A program made the translations under genes and the position numbers. The notes beneath the pieces are model-generated. The model was not told the DNA's origin. It searched no databases and worked only from the letters and a program-made list of their open reading frames with translations. Source: Tepidibacter formicigenes DSM 15518 (lineage in GTDB: Bacteria; Bacillota; Clostridia; Peptostreptococcales; Peptostreptococcaceae). Taken from it: DNA of 38,598 nucleotides. Positions within the stretch are counted from its first letter, which is position 1. Each line of letters starts with the position of its first letter. Shown here piece after piece: positions 1 through 6,134 of the stretch. The DNA lies in assembly GCF_900142235.1 (NCBI RefSeq), contig NZ_FRAE01000022.1, positions 1-38,598 of the forward strand, given 5' to 3'.

Positions 1-32
1 AAAGTAGCCATGGCAAATGCCATGGCTACTTT
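1..32. terminator. Perfect inverted repeat, probable terminator of an upstream gene
   Basis: Bases 1-15 and 18-32 are exact reverse complements, giving a stem of up to 15 bp around a very short loop. A weak T stretch follows at about 41-47. No gene of this window ends here, so the hairpin probably closes a transcript that enters from the left. Because it is symmetric it could act on either strand. Confidence 0.5.
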
Positions 33-112
33 AATATCATTTTTTAATCTATAGAAATTATAAATTTTTTAAACTGCTGATAACTTTGGTAACTGAATAA
101 AAGTATCAACTA

Positions 113-157
113 TTTTGAGCAACGGAGTCCGTTAGGACTCGTTGGCGACATGAAATT
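113..157 (+). repeat. Covarying hairpin repeat, copy 1
   Basis: The sequence TTTTGAGCAAC opens a stem of 10 bp (120-130 with 135-144) with one bulged purine (G124) and a GTTA loop, and continues into GTTGGCGA. The same architecture recurs at 38107 and 38352 with different but compensating stem bases. Copy 1 lacks the second small hairpin present in the other two. Similarity to copy 2 also extends about 60 bases upstream (ATAAC..., AGTA-CAACTA). Confidence 0.65.
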
Positions 158-159
158 TT

Positions 160-202
160 AAAAAAGTCTACATTGTAAAACCTTTAGAATAAAGACTTTT
201 TT
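160..202 (+). terminator. Hairpin with T tract just after repeat copy 1
   Basis: AAAAAAGTCT at 160-169 pairs perfectly with AGACTTTTTT at 193-202, so the right arm ends in its own T run, as in an intrinsic terminator. The loop is long (23 nt). Together with the preceding hairpin at 120-144 it could be the 3' end of a short RNA or a leader; no ORF lies between them. Confidence 0.45.
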
Positions 203-319
203 ACAGGGAAATTAAATACATATTCGGTTTATTTAAATAATTGTTTTCTAAAATTTCCTATTTTATGTATTCAGAGTTGTGATTTTATATATTATAAAAA
301 CAAAAAGTCAATAAAGATA

Positions 320-400
320 TCACGAATTGTCAATATAGAGTTATGAATTGCTAAAATATATACTTTTTGCAATTCGTGACGTTATATTAACAATTCATGA
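320..400. promoter_or_regulatory. Dyad-symmetric operator array, LytTR-like spacing
   Basis: Four related 9-mers are seen: CACGAATTG at 321, TATGAATTG at 342, and in inverted orientation CAATTCGTG at 370 and CAATTCATG at 391. Within each pair the period is exactly 21 bp, and the two pairs are mirror images around base 360. Arms 320-351 and 369-400 match at 26 of 32 positions. A 9-bp direct repeat with a 12-bp spacer is the known geometry for LytTR-domain response regulators (ComE/AgrA type), and ACAATTCAT at 390 resembles the ComE half site ACANTTCAG. It lies 100 bases upstream of a double-glycine peptide gene, which fits peptide-pheromone type control. The regulator itself is not in the window. 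Confidence 0.5.
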
Positions 401-499
401 CATATATGTTGATTTTATGAATTAAATTTGTTTTAATAATCTTGTCACGACAATAATAGTATTGATTAAAATAACAAATATAACGAGGAGGAATTATAT

Positions 500-775
500 A
501 TGAAACAATTAAGCACACAAGAATTAATGAATATAAATGGAGGGACTAAATATGCTAGCCTAAGATATCTAGAGCTTACTGGACGTTCTGGAGATACTTT
601 CTTTTATAGAGTTGCCCTTAATGATCCGGATAGTTATTTAAATGTTAGAGATGAGCCATCAAAAAATGGTAAGATTATTGGAAAACTTTATGATGGAGAC
701 AAAGTGGCTTCTACGTTTAATGGTCGTCATGATGATGTAAAAGGATGGACTAATATAGAATATATGTATAGATAG
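500..775 (+). CDS. Double-glycine leader peptide fused to an SH3-like domain
   Basis: A 91-residue protein with a textbook double-glycine leader: residues 4-15 are LSTQELMNINGG, the form recognised and cut by ABC exporters with a C39 peptidase domain in bacteriocin and pheromone systems. The predicted mature part (16-91) is not a typical small bacteriocin. Residues about 47-88 look like a bacterial SH3 (SH3b) domain: YLNVRDEPS, then KIIGKLYDGDKV, then a Gly-Trp (GWTNIEY) near the end. SH3b domains usually bind cell-wall peptides. An AGGAGG box about 9 bases before the ATG supports the start. The array at 320-400 lies upstream and a decayed paralog lies at 1759-1869. No exporter or immunity gene is visible here. 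The leader call is strong; SH3b is by motif; any antibacterial or signalling role is inference. Confidence 0.8.
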   Translation: MKQLSTQELMNINGGTKYASLRYLELTGRSGDTFFYRVALNDPDSYLNVRDEPSKNGKIIGKLYDGDKVASTFNGRHDDVKGWTNIEYMYR

Positions 776-864
776 GCTACACTAAATAGGACAAAAATTA
801 CAGATGAACATTATATTCCTATATATAGATTTAAAATATTAATATCTAAATTATGTAAATGTCA

Positions 865-914
865 AATCAAAATATATTTTAGCAACAACTTTTTTGTTAA
901 AATATATTTTGATT
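865..914. repeat. Long AT-rich hairpin, 21-bp stem
   Basis: Arms 865-885 and 894-914 are complementary over 21 bp with a single G-T pair and an 8-nt loop. It begins 90 bases after the SH3 peptide gene and is almost immediately followed by a second, larger hairpin. It may terminate that gene, although no clean T run follows. Confidence 0.5.
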
Positions 915-916
915 GT

Positions 917-986
917 AATTTTGAGGATATTTTTAATGATATCATTTATATAATCTTACAATATCATTAAAAATATTCTCAAAATT
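917..986. repeat. Long AT-rich hairpin, 26-bp stem
   Basis: Arms 917-942 and 961-986 are complementary over 26 bp with one G-T pair and an 18-nt loop. It abuts the hairpin at 865-914. The pair could be a terminator, an mRNA end structure or the trace of a small palindromic element; the sequence does not decide. Confidence 0.5.
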
Positions 987-1057
987 AATGATATTTACTA
1001 TGTAAAGGTGGAATTTGCATAATGTTGGAAATGGATTTTAAAGGGAGATGATTTACA

Positions 1058-1660
1058 ATGTCACCATTTAAGAAAAAGTTAATGAAACATATGGTTATAA
1101 TAGGAATAATTTTAGTACTAGTAGGATTTATAAAAGTAAAAGGGCTTATAGCATTTGAGAAAGATAGAGAGACTACAAATAATATTCAAATACTTACAGG
1201 GCAAACAGATATTGAAGGTGAGGGAATTTCTATAACAGTTGAAGATAAAAATCCATACGATGTATACGGTATAGTTTATGACAAAGACCTAATAACAATT
1301 GTAAATATACTACAATCTGCTGGAGCAGAAGTTATTTCAATAAATGATGAAAGAGTACTTTCAACAAATAAAATAAAAGTAGATAAAACTAGGATTAAAA
1401 TCAATAAAAATCAAAAATTAAATAAAACAAAGATTAAAATCAATGATAATGAATATAATAGTCCTTTTCTCATCAAAGCAATTGGAAATTCTAAAAAACT
1501 AAATGATATATTAAATTCAGAACCAGCTTCTGCTGAATTAAAAGAGTTTAATTATATGAAAAAAGCCTTGGAAATTAGAATAGAAAAAAAAGATAAGTTA
1601 ATTATACCTAGATATAAAGGAAATATCTCTTTTAAATATGCTAAGCCTATTAAAATGTAA
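1058..1660 (+). CDS. DUF881 family membrane-anchored protein
   Basis: A 200-residue protein with a short basic N-terminus and one transmembrane segment at about residues 11-28, so most of the chain is outside the membrane. The rest follows the DUF881 pattern: a GQTDIEGEGISITVED block (about 48-63), DLITIVNILQSAGAEVISIND, then SPFLIKAIG and a C-terminal IPRYKG. Relatives in Firmicutes often sit near cell-division genes and their function is unknown. Here the gene stands alone. The middle carries a local duplication, RIKIN at about 112 and KIKIN at about 125, not usual for the family. A GGGAG site 10 bases before the ATG supports the start. Family call is good; role unknown. Confidence 0.75.
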   Translation: MSPFKKKLMKHMVIIGIILVLVGFIKVKGLIAFEKDRETTNNIQILTGQTDIEGEGISITVEDKNPYDVYGIVYDKDLITIVNILQSAGAEVISINDERVLSTNKIKVDKTRIKINKNQKLNKTKIKINDNEYNSPFLIKAIGNSKKLNDILNSEPASAELKEFNYMKKALEIRIEKKDKLIIPRYKGNISFKYAKPIKM

Positions 1661-1758
1661 TTAATATAAAAGGGTATTATCAAAGTTATCATTAGGAGTA
1701 AATATAATAAAAATAGTAATTTGTAATACAATGAATTTATTTAAAAAAATATATTTAG

Positions 1759-1869
1759 AATAAGGTTGTTGGAAAACTTCATGATGGAGATGAAGTGAAG
1801 GTACTATGCTCAGCAGCACATCCTCACCGTCCTATTTATGTAAATGGATTTTTTAGTATAAAATATTAG
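1759..1869 (+). pseudogene. Remnant of a second SH3-like peptide gene
   Basis: Directly after an in-frame TAG (1756-1758) the frame reads KVVGKLHDGDEVKVL and ends ...NGFFSIKY stop at 1869. This matches KIIGKLYDGDKVAS in the 500-775 protein, and the DNA is also alike: about 31 of 37 bases match around 1762-1798 versus 676-712. There is no start codon and no leader, so only the C-terminal part of a paralog survives. It shows that the peptide family was once at least two members here. Confidence 0.65.
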
Positions 1870-1934
1870 ATAAACAATATTAATATTTAACTATAATAAG
1901 ATTTAAATAAATATTAATGAAATAGATCTACAGT

Positions 1935-1988
1935 AAATAACCGTAATTTTTTAAAAATTTTTAACTATATTTAAAATTACGGTTATTT
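1935..1988. terminator. Inverted repeat, possible terminator
   Basis: AAATAACCGTAATTTT at 1935-1950 pairs perfectly with AAAATTACGGTTATTT at 1973-1988, with a 22-nt AT-rich loop. It follows the SH3 remnant and precedes the lipoprotein gene. The right arm ends in only a few Ts, so termination is plausible but not certain. The rest of 1661-2109 shows nothing else that I can assign. Confidence 0.4.
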
Positions 1989-2109
1989 ATTATATATAGT
2001 TATAGATTTTGAATGTGTTAAGATTATAAAAAATTATTAGAAAATAGGGGAATATGAAAACGGTTAGTATGACTTTGGTAACAGAAAGTAAATAAAAGGA
2101 GGCTGAACT

Positions 2110-3192
2110 ATGAACTTTATGAAAATAAAAAAAGGATTATCATTAATATTAATTTCAGGAATATTAATGATAACAGGTTGTCAAAGTAAGTCTACGATGA
2201 ATAAAAGTGAAATATCAACAAATAAAAATACAAATCAAAATGTTGAAGCTAATCAAAGTATAAACAAGGAACAGGCAAAAGAAATAGCTATTAAGGCATT
2301 TGAAAAATACTTTAATAAAAAAATAAATGTAAAGAATTTATTTGAAGAAGTAGAGTTGGAAAAAAATGAAGCTAAAGATAATCAGCCAAAAATAAGTAAT
2401 TGGCATGTTTGTTGGTCAACATTTAATATAACTAAATTAAAAGATTTAGATGAGCAAATGAAAATTTGGGAAAAAGCTAATAATGATGATGAAAAGAAGA
2501 TAGGTAAAAAAATAGATAAATTGAATAATGAGTATAAAAAGGCTTTAACTTATTGGGCTATAATTGATGAAAAAAGTGGAAAAATATTAAATATAGGAAT
2601 GAGAGATGGAAGAAGAAATAGTAAATTATCTAATGAAGAATTAGAAAAAACAGAAACCAAACTAAAAGAAAAAACAATTGCATTAAATGAATTAGAAAAA
2701 TTTGAAGGTAAAAAAATAGATATTACAAAATTAAATGAAGAAATAAATGTCAAGGGTAATGAATTTGAATTCGTATGGAGTAATGATGTAGATTGGACTA
2801 ATAATACAAAAGAACGAAAAGTAATAGAATATTATGTAACAATAAACAAGGAAACTGGTGAAATACAAGAAATAGGAAATGGAAATGAGATACTAAAAAA
2901 CTCTGCTAAGCAACCAACTTATCCAAACTATAGTACAGAAGAAGGTAAAAAAATAGCTTTTGATTTTATTAAAAAACACAAATATGTAGCTAATATGAAT
3001 GATATGAAATTTTTAAGATATATGAATGCAGATCCAGAAATAGCTTTATTTGAGGTAGATTTTACTTATGGGAAAGATGAAAAAACTGAAAATACAAAAG
3101 TTATACGTGTATATATAGATAAAAGTAACAATGATGTAGTTGGTATGTCGAGACGTTTTGAAACAACTAATACAAACGAAAATAACAAGTGA
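2110..3192 (+). CDS. Lipoprotein with PepSY-like repeats
   Basis: A 360-residue secreted lipoprotein. The N-terminus has lysines, a hydrophobic core and the lipobox ITGC with the acylated cysteine at residue 24; a Lys/Asn-rich linker follows. The body contains at least two related units, each beginning with a helix of the type EQAKEIAIKAFEKYF (about 54-68) or EGKKIAFDFIKKH (about 278-290) and ending in a strand with an EKSGKIL or KETGEI turn. This is the usual PepSY/YpeB pattern, often linked to inhibition of extracellular or envelope proteases. AAAGGAGG lies 7 bases before the ATG. The gene appears monocistronic. The lipoprotein call is firm, PepSY likely, the target unknown. Confidence 0.7.
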   Translation: MNFMKIKKGLSLILISGILMITGCQSKSTMNKSEISTNKNTNQNVEANQSINKEQAKEIAIKAFEKYFNKKINVKNLFEEVELEKNEAKDNQPKISNWHVCWSTFNITKLKDLDEQMKIWEKANNDDEKKIGKKIDKLNNEYKKALTYWAIIDEKSGKILNIGMRDGRRNSKLSNEELEKTETKLKEKTIALNELEKFEGKKIDITKLNEEINVKGNEFEFVWSNDVDWTNNTKERKVIEYYVTINKETGEIQEIGNGNEILKNSAKQPTYPNYSTEEGKKIAFDFIKKHKYVANMNDMKFLRYMNADPEIALFEVDFTYGKDEKTENTKVIRVYIDKSNNDVVGMSRRFETTNTNENNK

Positions 3193-3261
3193 TATATATA
3201 ATAAAATTCGATATTAAACGAATTATATTGCTTAATGCAGAAAATAAAATACGAGAAATTA

Positions 3262-3290
3262 TTGACTTTTTGTGAACGATAAATTAAAAT
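3262..3290 (+). promoter_or_regulatory. Promoter of the purine permease/pur unit
   Basis: TTGACT at 3262-3267, a 17-bp spacer and TAAAAT at 3285-3290 give a good housekeeping promoter. Transcription would start near 3297, just ahead of the PurBox candidate and the riboswitch. Confidence 0.6.
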
Positions 3291-3309
3291 GAACATGTAA
3301 AGTTAATAA

Positions 3310-3322
3310 ATAACCGAACGTT
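3310..3322 (+). promoter_or_regulatory. PurBox candidate (PurR operator)
   Basis: ATAACCGAACGTT fits the Gram-positive PurBox consensus AWWWCCGAACWWT at 12 of 13 positions. It lies just downstream of the predicted start site and partly inside the first riboswitch stem. A weaker GAACG-containing match is seen in the promoter spacer near 3273. No purR gene is in the window, so binding is inferred. Confidence 0.45.
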
Positions 3323-3396
3323 TTCTTATATAATCCTTAGAATACGGCTAAGGAGTTTCTACAGGAAAACCGTAAATTTTCCTACTATAAGAAAAG
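3322..3396 (+). ncRNA. Guanine riboswitch aptamer (purine class)
   Basis: All parts of the purine riboswitch are visible. P1 pairs TTCTTATA near 3323 with TATAAGAA near 3387. P2 is CCTTAG/CTAAGG with an AATACGG loop. The core reads GTTTCTAC at 3355, and P3 is AGGAAA/TTTCCT with the CCGTAA loop. The base that sets ligand choice, just before P1 on the 3' side (3385), is C, which in this class selects guanine or hypoxanthine rather than adenine. The 3' P1 strand (CTATAAGAAAAG) can instead pair with CTTTTCTTATAG at 3430-3441 as an antiterminator, so ligand binding should switch the downstream genes off. Confidence 0.92.
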
Positions 3397-3416
3397 CTCT
3401 GTACTTTGTAAATAAT

Positions 3417-3461
3417 AACTAGTTAGAGGCTTTTCTTATAGTGCCTTTAACTAGTTTTTTT
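3417..3461 (+). terminator. Riboswitch-controlled terminator
   Basis: Arms 3417-3430 and 3443-3456 form a 14-bp stem with one G-T pair, followed by T residues to 3461. Its 5' arm and loop also pair with the 3' P1 strand of the aptamer, making the two structures mutually exclusive. The permease ATG is at 3482 with a GGAGG box between. Confidence 0.85.
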
Positions 3462-3481
3462 ATTTAAAAGGAGGGTTTTAA

Positions 3482-4831
3482 ATGGAATTAGCATCAAAAA
3501 AAATCGAATCTAATCCACAGCCTAAAAATGTGTTAGATAAGATTTTTAAGCTTTCAGAAAATGGAACTACTGTAAAAAGAGAAATAGTAGCAGGAATTAC
3601 TACTTTTATGACCATGGCATATATACTAGTTGTAAATCCACTAATACTAGGCGATGCTGGCATGGATAAAGGTGCTGTTTTTATGGCTACAGCTCTTGCA
3701 GCAGTTATAGCAACTTTTATTATGGCATTTTTAGCAAACTATCCATTTGTATTAGCACCTGGTATGGGACTTAATGCTTTCTTTACTTATGGGGTAGTTT
3801 TGGGAATGGGATATTCATGGCAATTTGCTTTAACAGCAGTATTAATAGAAGGTATCATATTTATATTATTAACATTTTTAAATATTCGTGAAAAAATAAT
3901 AAATGCAATTCCTCAAACTTTAAAAAATGCAGTTAGTGCAGGAATAGGACTTTTTATAGCCTTTATAGGACTTGTAAATGTTAAACTTATTGAACAAGGT
4001 GGAGCGATAATAACACTTGGTAATCTTAAAAGCCCATTAGTATTACTTACACTGTTTGGTTTAATATTAACATCTGTATTACTTGCAAAAAGAGTCAAAG
4101 GGGCTTTTCTTATAGGAATGCTTATAACATCAGCAATTGGAATGGTTATAGGAATTGTAGCTACTCCAAATAAATTAATAGATGCACCACCATCACTTTC
4201 ACCTATATTTATGGCATTTAAACACGTTCCAAAATCTCAAATATTTAGTATGGATATGGTAGTTGTTGTATTTACATTTTTATTCGTTGATTTATTTGAT
4301 ACTATAGGTTGCTTAGTAGGTCTTGCAAGTAAAGCTGATATGCTTGATGAAGAAGGAAAGCTTCCAAAAGCAAAACAAGCTTTATTTGCAGATGCAATAG
4401 GAACTACAGCTGGTGCTATGCTTGGAACTTCAACTGTTACAACTTTTGTAGAAAGTGCATCAGGTATAGCAGAAGGAGGAAGAACAGGTCTTACAGCTTT
4501 TACAGCAGGAGTATTATTCTTAGTATCTACTTTATTTGCTCCTTTATTTACAGCAATACCTGCTGAAGCTACAGCTCCAGTATTAATACTTGTAGGAGTT
4601 ATGATGGCATCTTCACTTCTTAAGATAGACTTTAATGATTTCACAGAAGCAATTCCAGCATTTTTAACAGTTATAATGATGCCTCTTGCTTACAGTATAG
4701 CAGAAGGATTAGTATTTGGAATAGTTTCTTATTCGGCAATTAAGCTTTTAACTGGAAGAGGAAAAAATGTTCAGCCTACACTATATGTACTGTCTATATT
4801 GTTCATAGTTAAGTATGCTTTTGCAGGTTAA
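3482..4831 (+). CDS. pbuG: NCS2 guanine/hypoxanthine permease
   Basis: A 449-residue polytopic membrane protein of the AzgA-like branch of the NCS2 nucleobase:cation symporters, importing purine bases. Family landmarks are TTFMTMAYILVVNP near the N-terminus, the long motif with APGMGLNAFFTY (about 93-104), DLFDTIGCLVGLA in the middle, and GTSTVTTFVESASGIAEGGRTGL (about 318-341), which carries the substrate-site residues. Length matches B. subtilis PbuG/PbuO. The guanine riboswitch directly upstream supports a guanine/hypoxanthine substrate. A terminator follows, then purE. Family call is firm; exact substrate follows from the switch and relatives. Confidence 0.88.
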   Translation: MELASKKIESNPQPKNVLDKIFKLSENGTTVKREIVAGITTFMTMAYILVVNPLILGDAGMDKGAVFMATALAAVIATFIMAFLANYPFVLAPGMGLNAFFTYGVVLGMGYSWQFALTAVLIEGIIFILLTFLNIREKIINAIPQTLKNAVSAGIGLFIAFIGLVNVKLIEQGGAIITLGNLKSPLVLLTLFGLILTSVLLAKRVKGAFLIGMLITSAIGMVIGIVATPNKLIDAPPSLSPIFMAFKHVPKSQIFSMDMVVVVFTFLFVDLFDTIGCLVGLASKADMLDEEGKLPKAKQALFADAIGTTAGAMLGTSTVTTFVESASGIAEGGRTGLTAFTAGVLFLVSTLFAPLFTAIPAEATAPVLILVGVMMASSLLKIDFNDFTEAIPAFLTVIMMPLAYSIAEGLVFGIVSYSAIKLLTGRGKNVQPTLYVLSILFIVKYAFAG

Positions 4832-4840
4832 ATTAAATAA

Positions 4841-4886
4841 AGCCCTAAATTATAGATATTACTTTGTCTATATAGGGCTATTTTTA
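4841..4886 (+). terminator. Terminator between permease and purE
   Basis: AGCCCTA (4841-4847) pairs with TAGGGCT (4873-4879), with an inner TATAGA/TCTATA extension and a T run after it. Only about 54 bases separate it from purE, with no convincing promoter. Part of the pur operon transcription may therefore come through this terminator. Confidence 0.7.
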
Positions 4887-4940
4887 TACCCTTTTTTCAG
4901 AATTTAATACTAAATAACTATAAAAATAGGAGGTAACAAG

Positions 4941-5420
4941 ATGAAAGTAGCAGTTATAATGGGATCTAAATCAGATTATCCAAAATTAGAGGAAGGAATA
5001 AAAATTTTAAAGGAATTTGGTATAGCTGTTGAAGCTAGAGTATTATCAGCACACAGAACACCTAGTGAATTAATGAGTTTCATGGATGAAATTCAAAATA
5101 GTGTTGATGTAATAATAGCAGCAGCAGGAAAAGCAGCACATCTTCCAGGAGTTGTAGCATCTCATACATTAATACCTGTAATAGGACTTCCGATAAAATC
5201 TTCTACACTTGATGGACTAGATTCACTGCTTTCTATTGTTCAAATGCCAAAGGGAATTCCTGTTGCAACAGTTACTATAGATTCTTCTTTAAATGCAGCG
5301 CTTCTTGCAACTCAAATAATGAGTTTAAAATATGAAAATTTAAAAATAAAGCTTGATAACTACAGAAGAGAAATGGCTAAAAAAGTTTTACATGATGATG
5401 AGAGTATAAGTAATTTATAA
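4941..5420 (+). CDS. purE: N5-carboxyaminoimidazole ribonucleotide mutase (PurE)
   Basis: A 159-residue cytoplasmic enzyme of de novo IMP synthesis that forms CAIR. It begins with [13 protein letters not shown], followed by the SAHRTP motif (about 40-45) that contains the catalytic His, and [12 protein letters not shown] and [10 protein letters not shown] later on, all of class I PurE. Length is normal. An AGGAGG box precedes the ATG. It opens an eight-gene pur operon. No purK is present between or beside these genes, so the partner that makes N5-CAIR is encoded elsewhere or CO2 is used without it. Next gene purC starts 14 bases after the stop. Confidence 0.93.
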   Translation: MKVAVIMGSKSDYPKLEEGIKILKEFGIAVEARVLSAHRTPSELMSFMDEIQNSVDVIIAAAGKAAHLPGVVASHTLIPVIGLPIKSSTLDGLDSLLSIVQMPKGIPVATVTIDSSLNAALLATQIMSLKYENLKIKLDNYRREMAKKVLHDDESISNL

Positions 5421-5433
5421 GGGGGAGATTAAA

Positions 5434-6129
5434 ATGGAAATGCTTTATGAGGGAAAGGCTAAGAAAATATTTAAAACAGATAATGAAAATGAATATATGG
5501 TTTATTTTAAGGATGACGCTACTGCTTTTAATGGTATTAAAAAGGATGAGATAAATCAAAAGGGTATTATAAATAATAAAATATCTTCTCGTGTATTTGA
5601 ACTTCTTGAAAGTAAAGGAGTTAAAACTCACTATATAAAAAATATATCAGATAGAGAAATGCTTGTTAAAGTTGTAGATATAGTTCCTCTTGAGGTTATA
5701 GTTAGAAATATTTCAGCAGGCTCTATGTGTAAAAGATTAGGTATTGATGAGGGAATAGAATTTGAAAAGCCTGTATTTGAGTTTTCTTATAAAAATGATG
5801 AACTAGGAGATCCTCTTATTAATGATGACCATGCCATGGCTTTAAAGCTTGCTACTAAAGAAGAAATAGATTATATAAAAAATCAAGCATATAAAATAAA
5901 TGAAATATTAAAGGAATTTTTCAAAAAACTTGATTTAAAATTAGTAGATTTTAAATTAGAATTTGGAAAAACACCAAGTGGAGAAATAATACTTGCTGAT
6001 GAAGTATCTCCTGATACTTGTAGACTTTGGGATATTAATACTAATGAAAAATTAGATAAAGATAGATTTAGAAGAGATTTAGGAAATGTTATAGAGGGGT
6101 ACAAAGAGGTTCTAAATAGAATGGAGTGA
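5434..6129 (+). CDS. purC: SAICAR synthetase (PurC)
   Basis: A 231-residue ATP-dependent ligase joining CAIR and aspartate to SAICAR. The start [11 protein letters not shown] is the nucleotide-binding opening of the family; [14 protein letters not shown] (about 85-98), DDHAM and [11 protein letters not shown] (about 189-199) are the other standard motifs. Length is typical of the short bacterial form. GGGGGAG stands before the ATG. Its stop overlaps the ribosome-binding site of purF. The next enzyme in the pathway, purB, is not in this operon. Confidence 0.94.
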   Translation: MEMLYEGKAKKIFKTDNENEYMVYFKDDATAFNGIKKDEINQKGIINNKISSRVFELLESKGVKTHYIKNISDREMLVKVVDIVPLEVIVRNISAGSMCKRLGIDEGIEFEKPVFEFSYKNDELGDPLINDDHAMALKLATKEEIDYIKNQAYKINEILKEFFKKLDLKLVDFKLEFGKTPSGEIILADEVSPDTCRLWDINTNEKLDKDRFRRDLGNVIEGYKEVLNRME

Positions 6130-6134
6130 TAGTA

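Noticed and set aside
2068-2090. GACTTTGGTAACAGAA resembling TAACTTTGGTAACTGAA near base 82, upstream of repeat copy 1
   Set aside because: Only about 15 bases match, with no structure or shared position relative to a gene; probably chance or too little to interpret.
4237-4644. 135-codon minus-strand frame inside the purine permease gene
   Set aside because: Shadow of a strongly conserved gene; no ribosome-binding site and low-complexity Ser/Val/Ala content. Similar frames inside purM, purD, purL and the toxin gene were dropped for the same reason.
4896-4924. TTCAGA-17-TATAAA as a purE promoter
   Set aside because: Its start site would fall inside the purE ribosome-binding site, leaving no leader.
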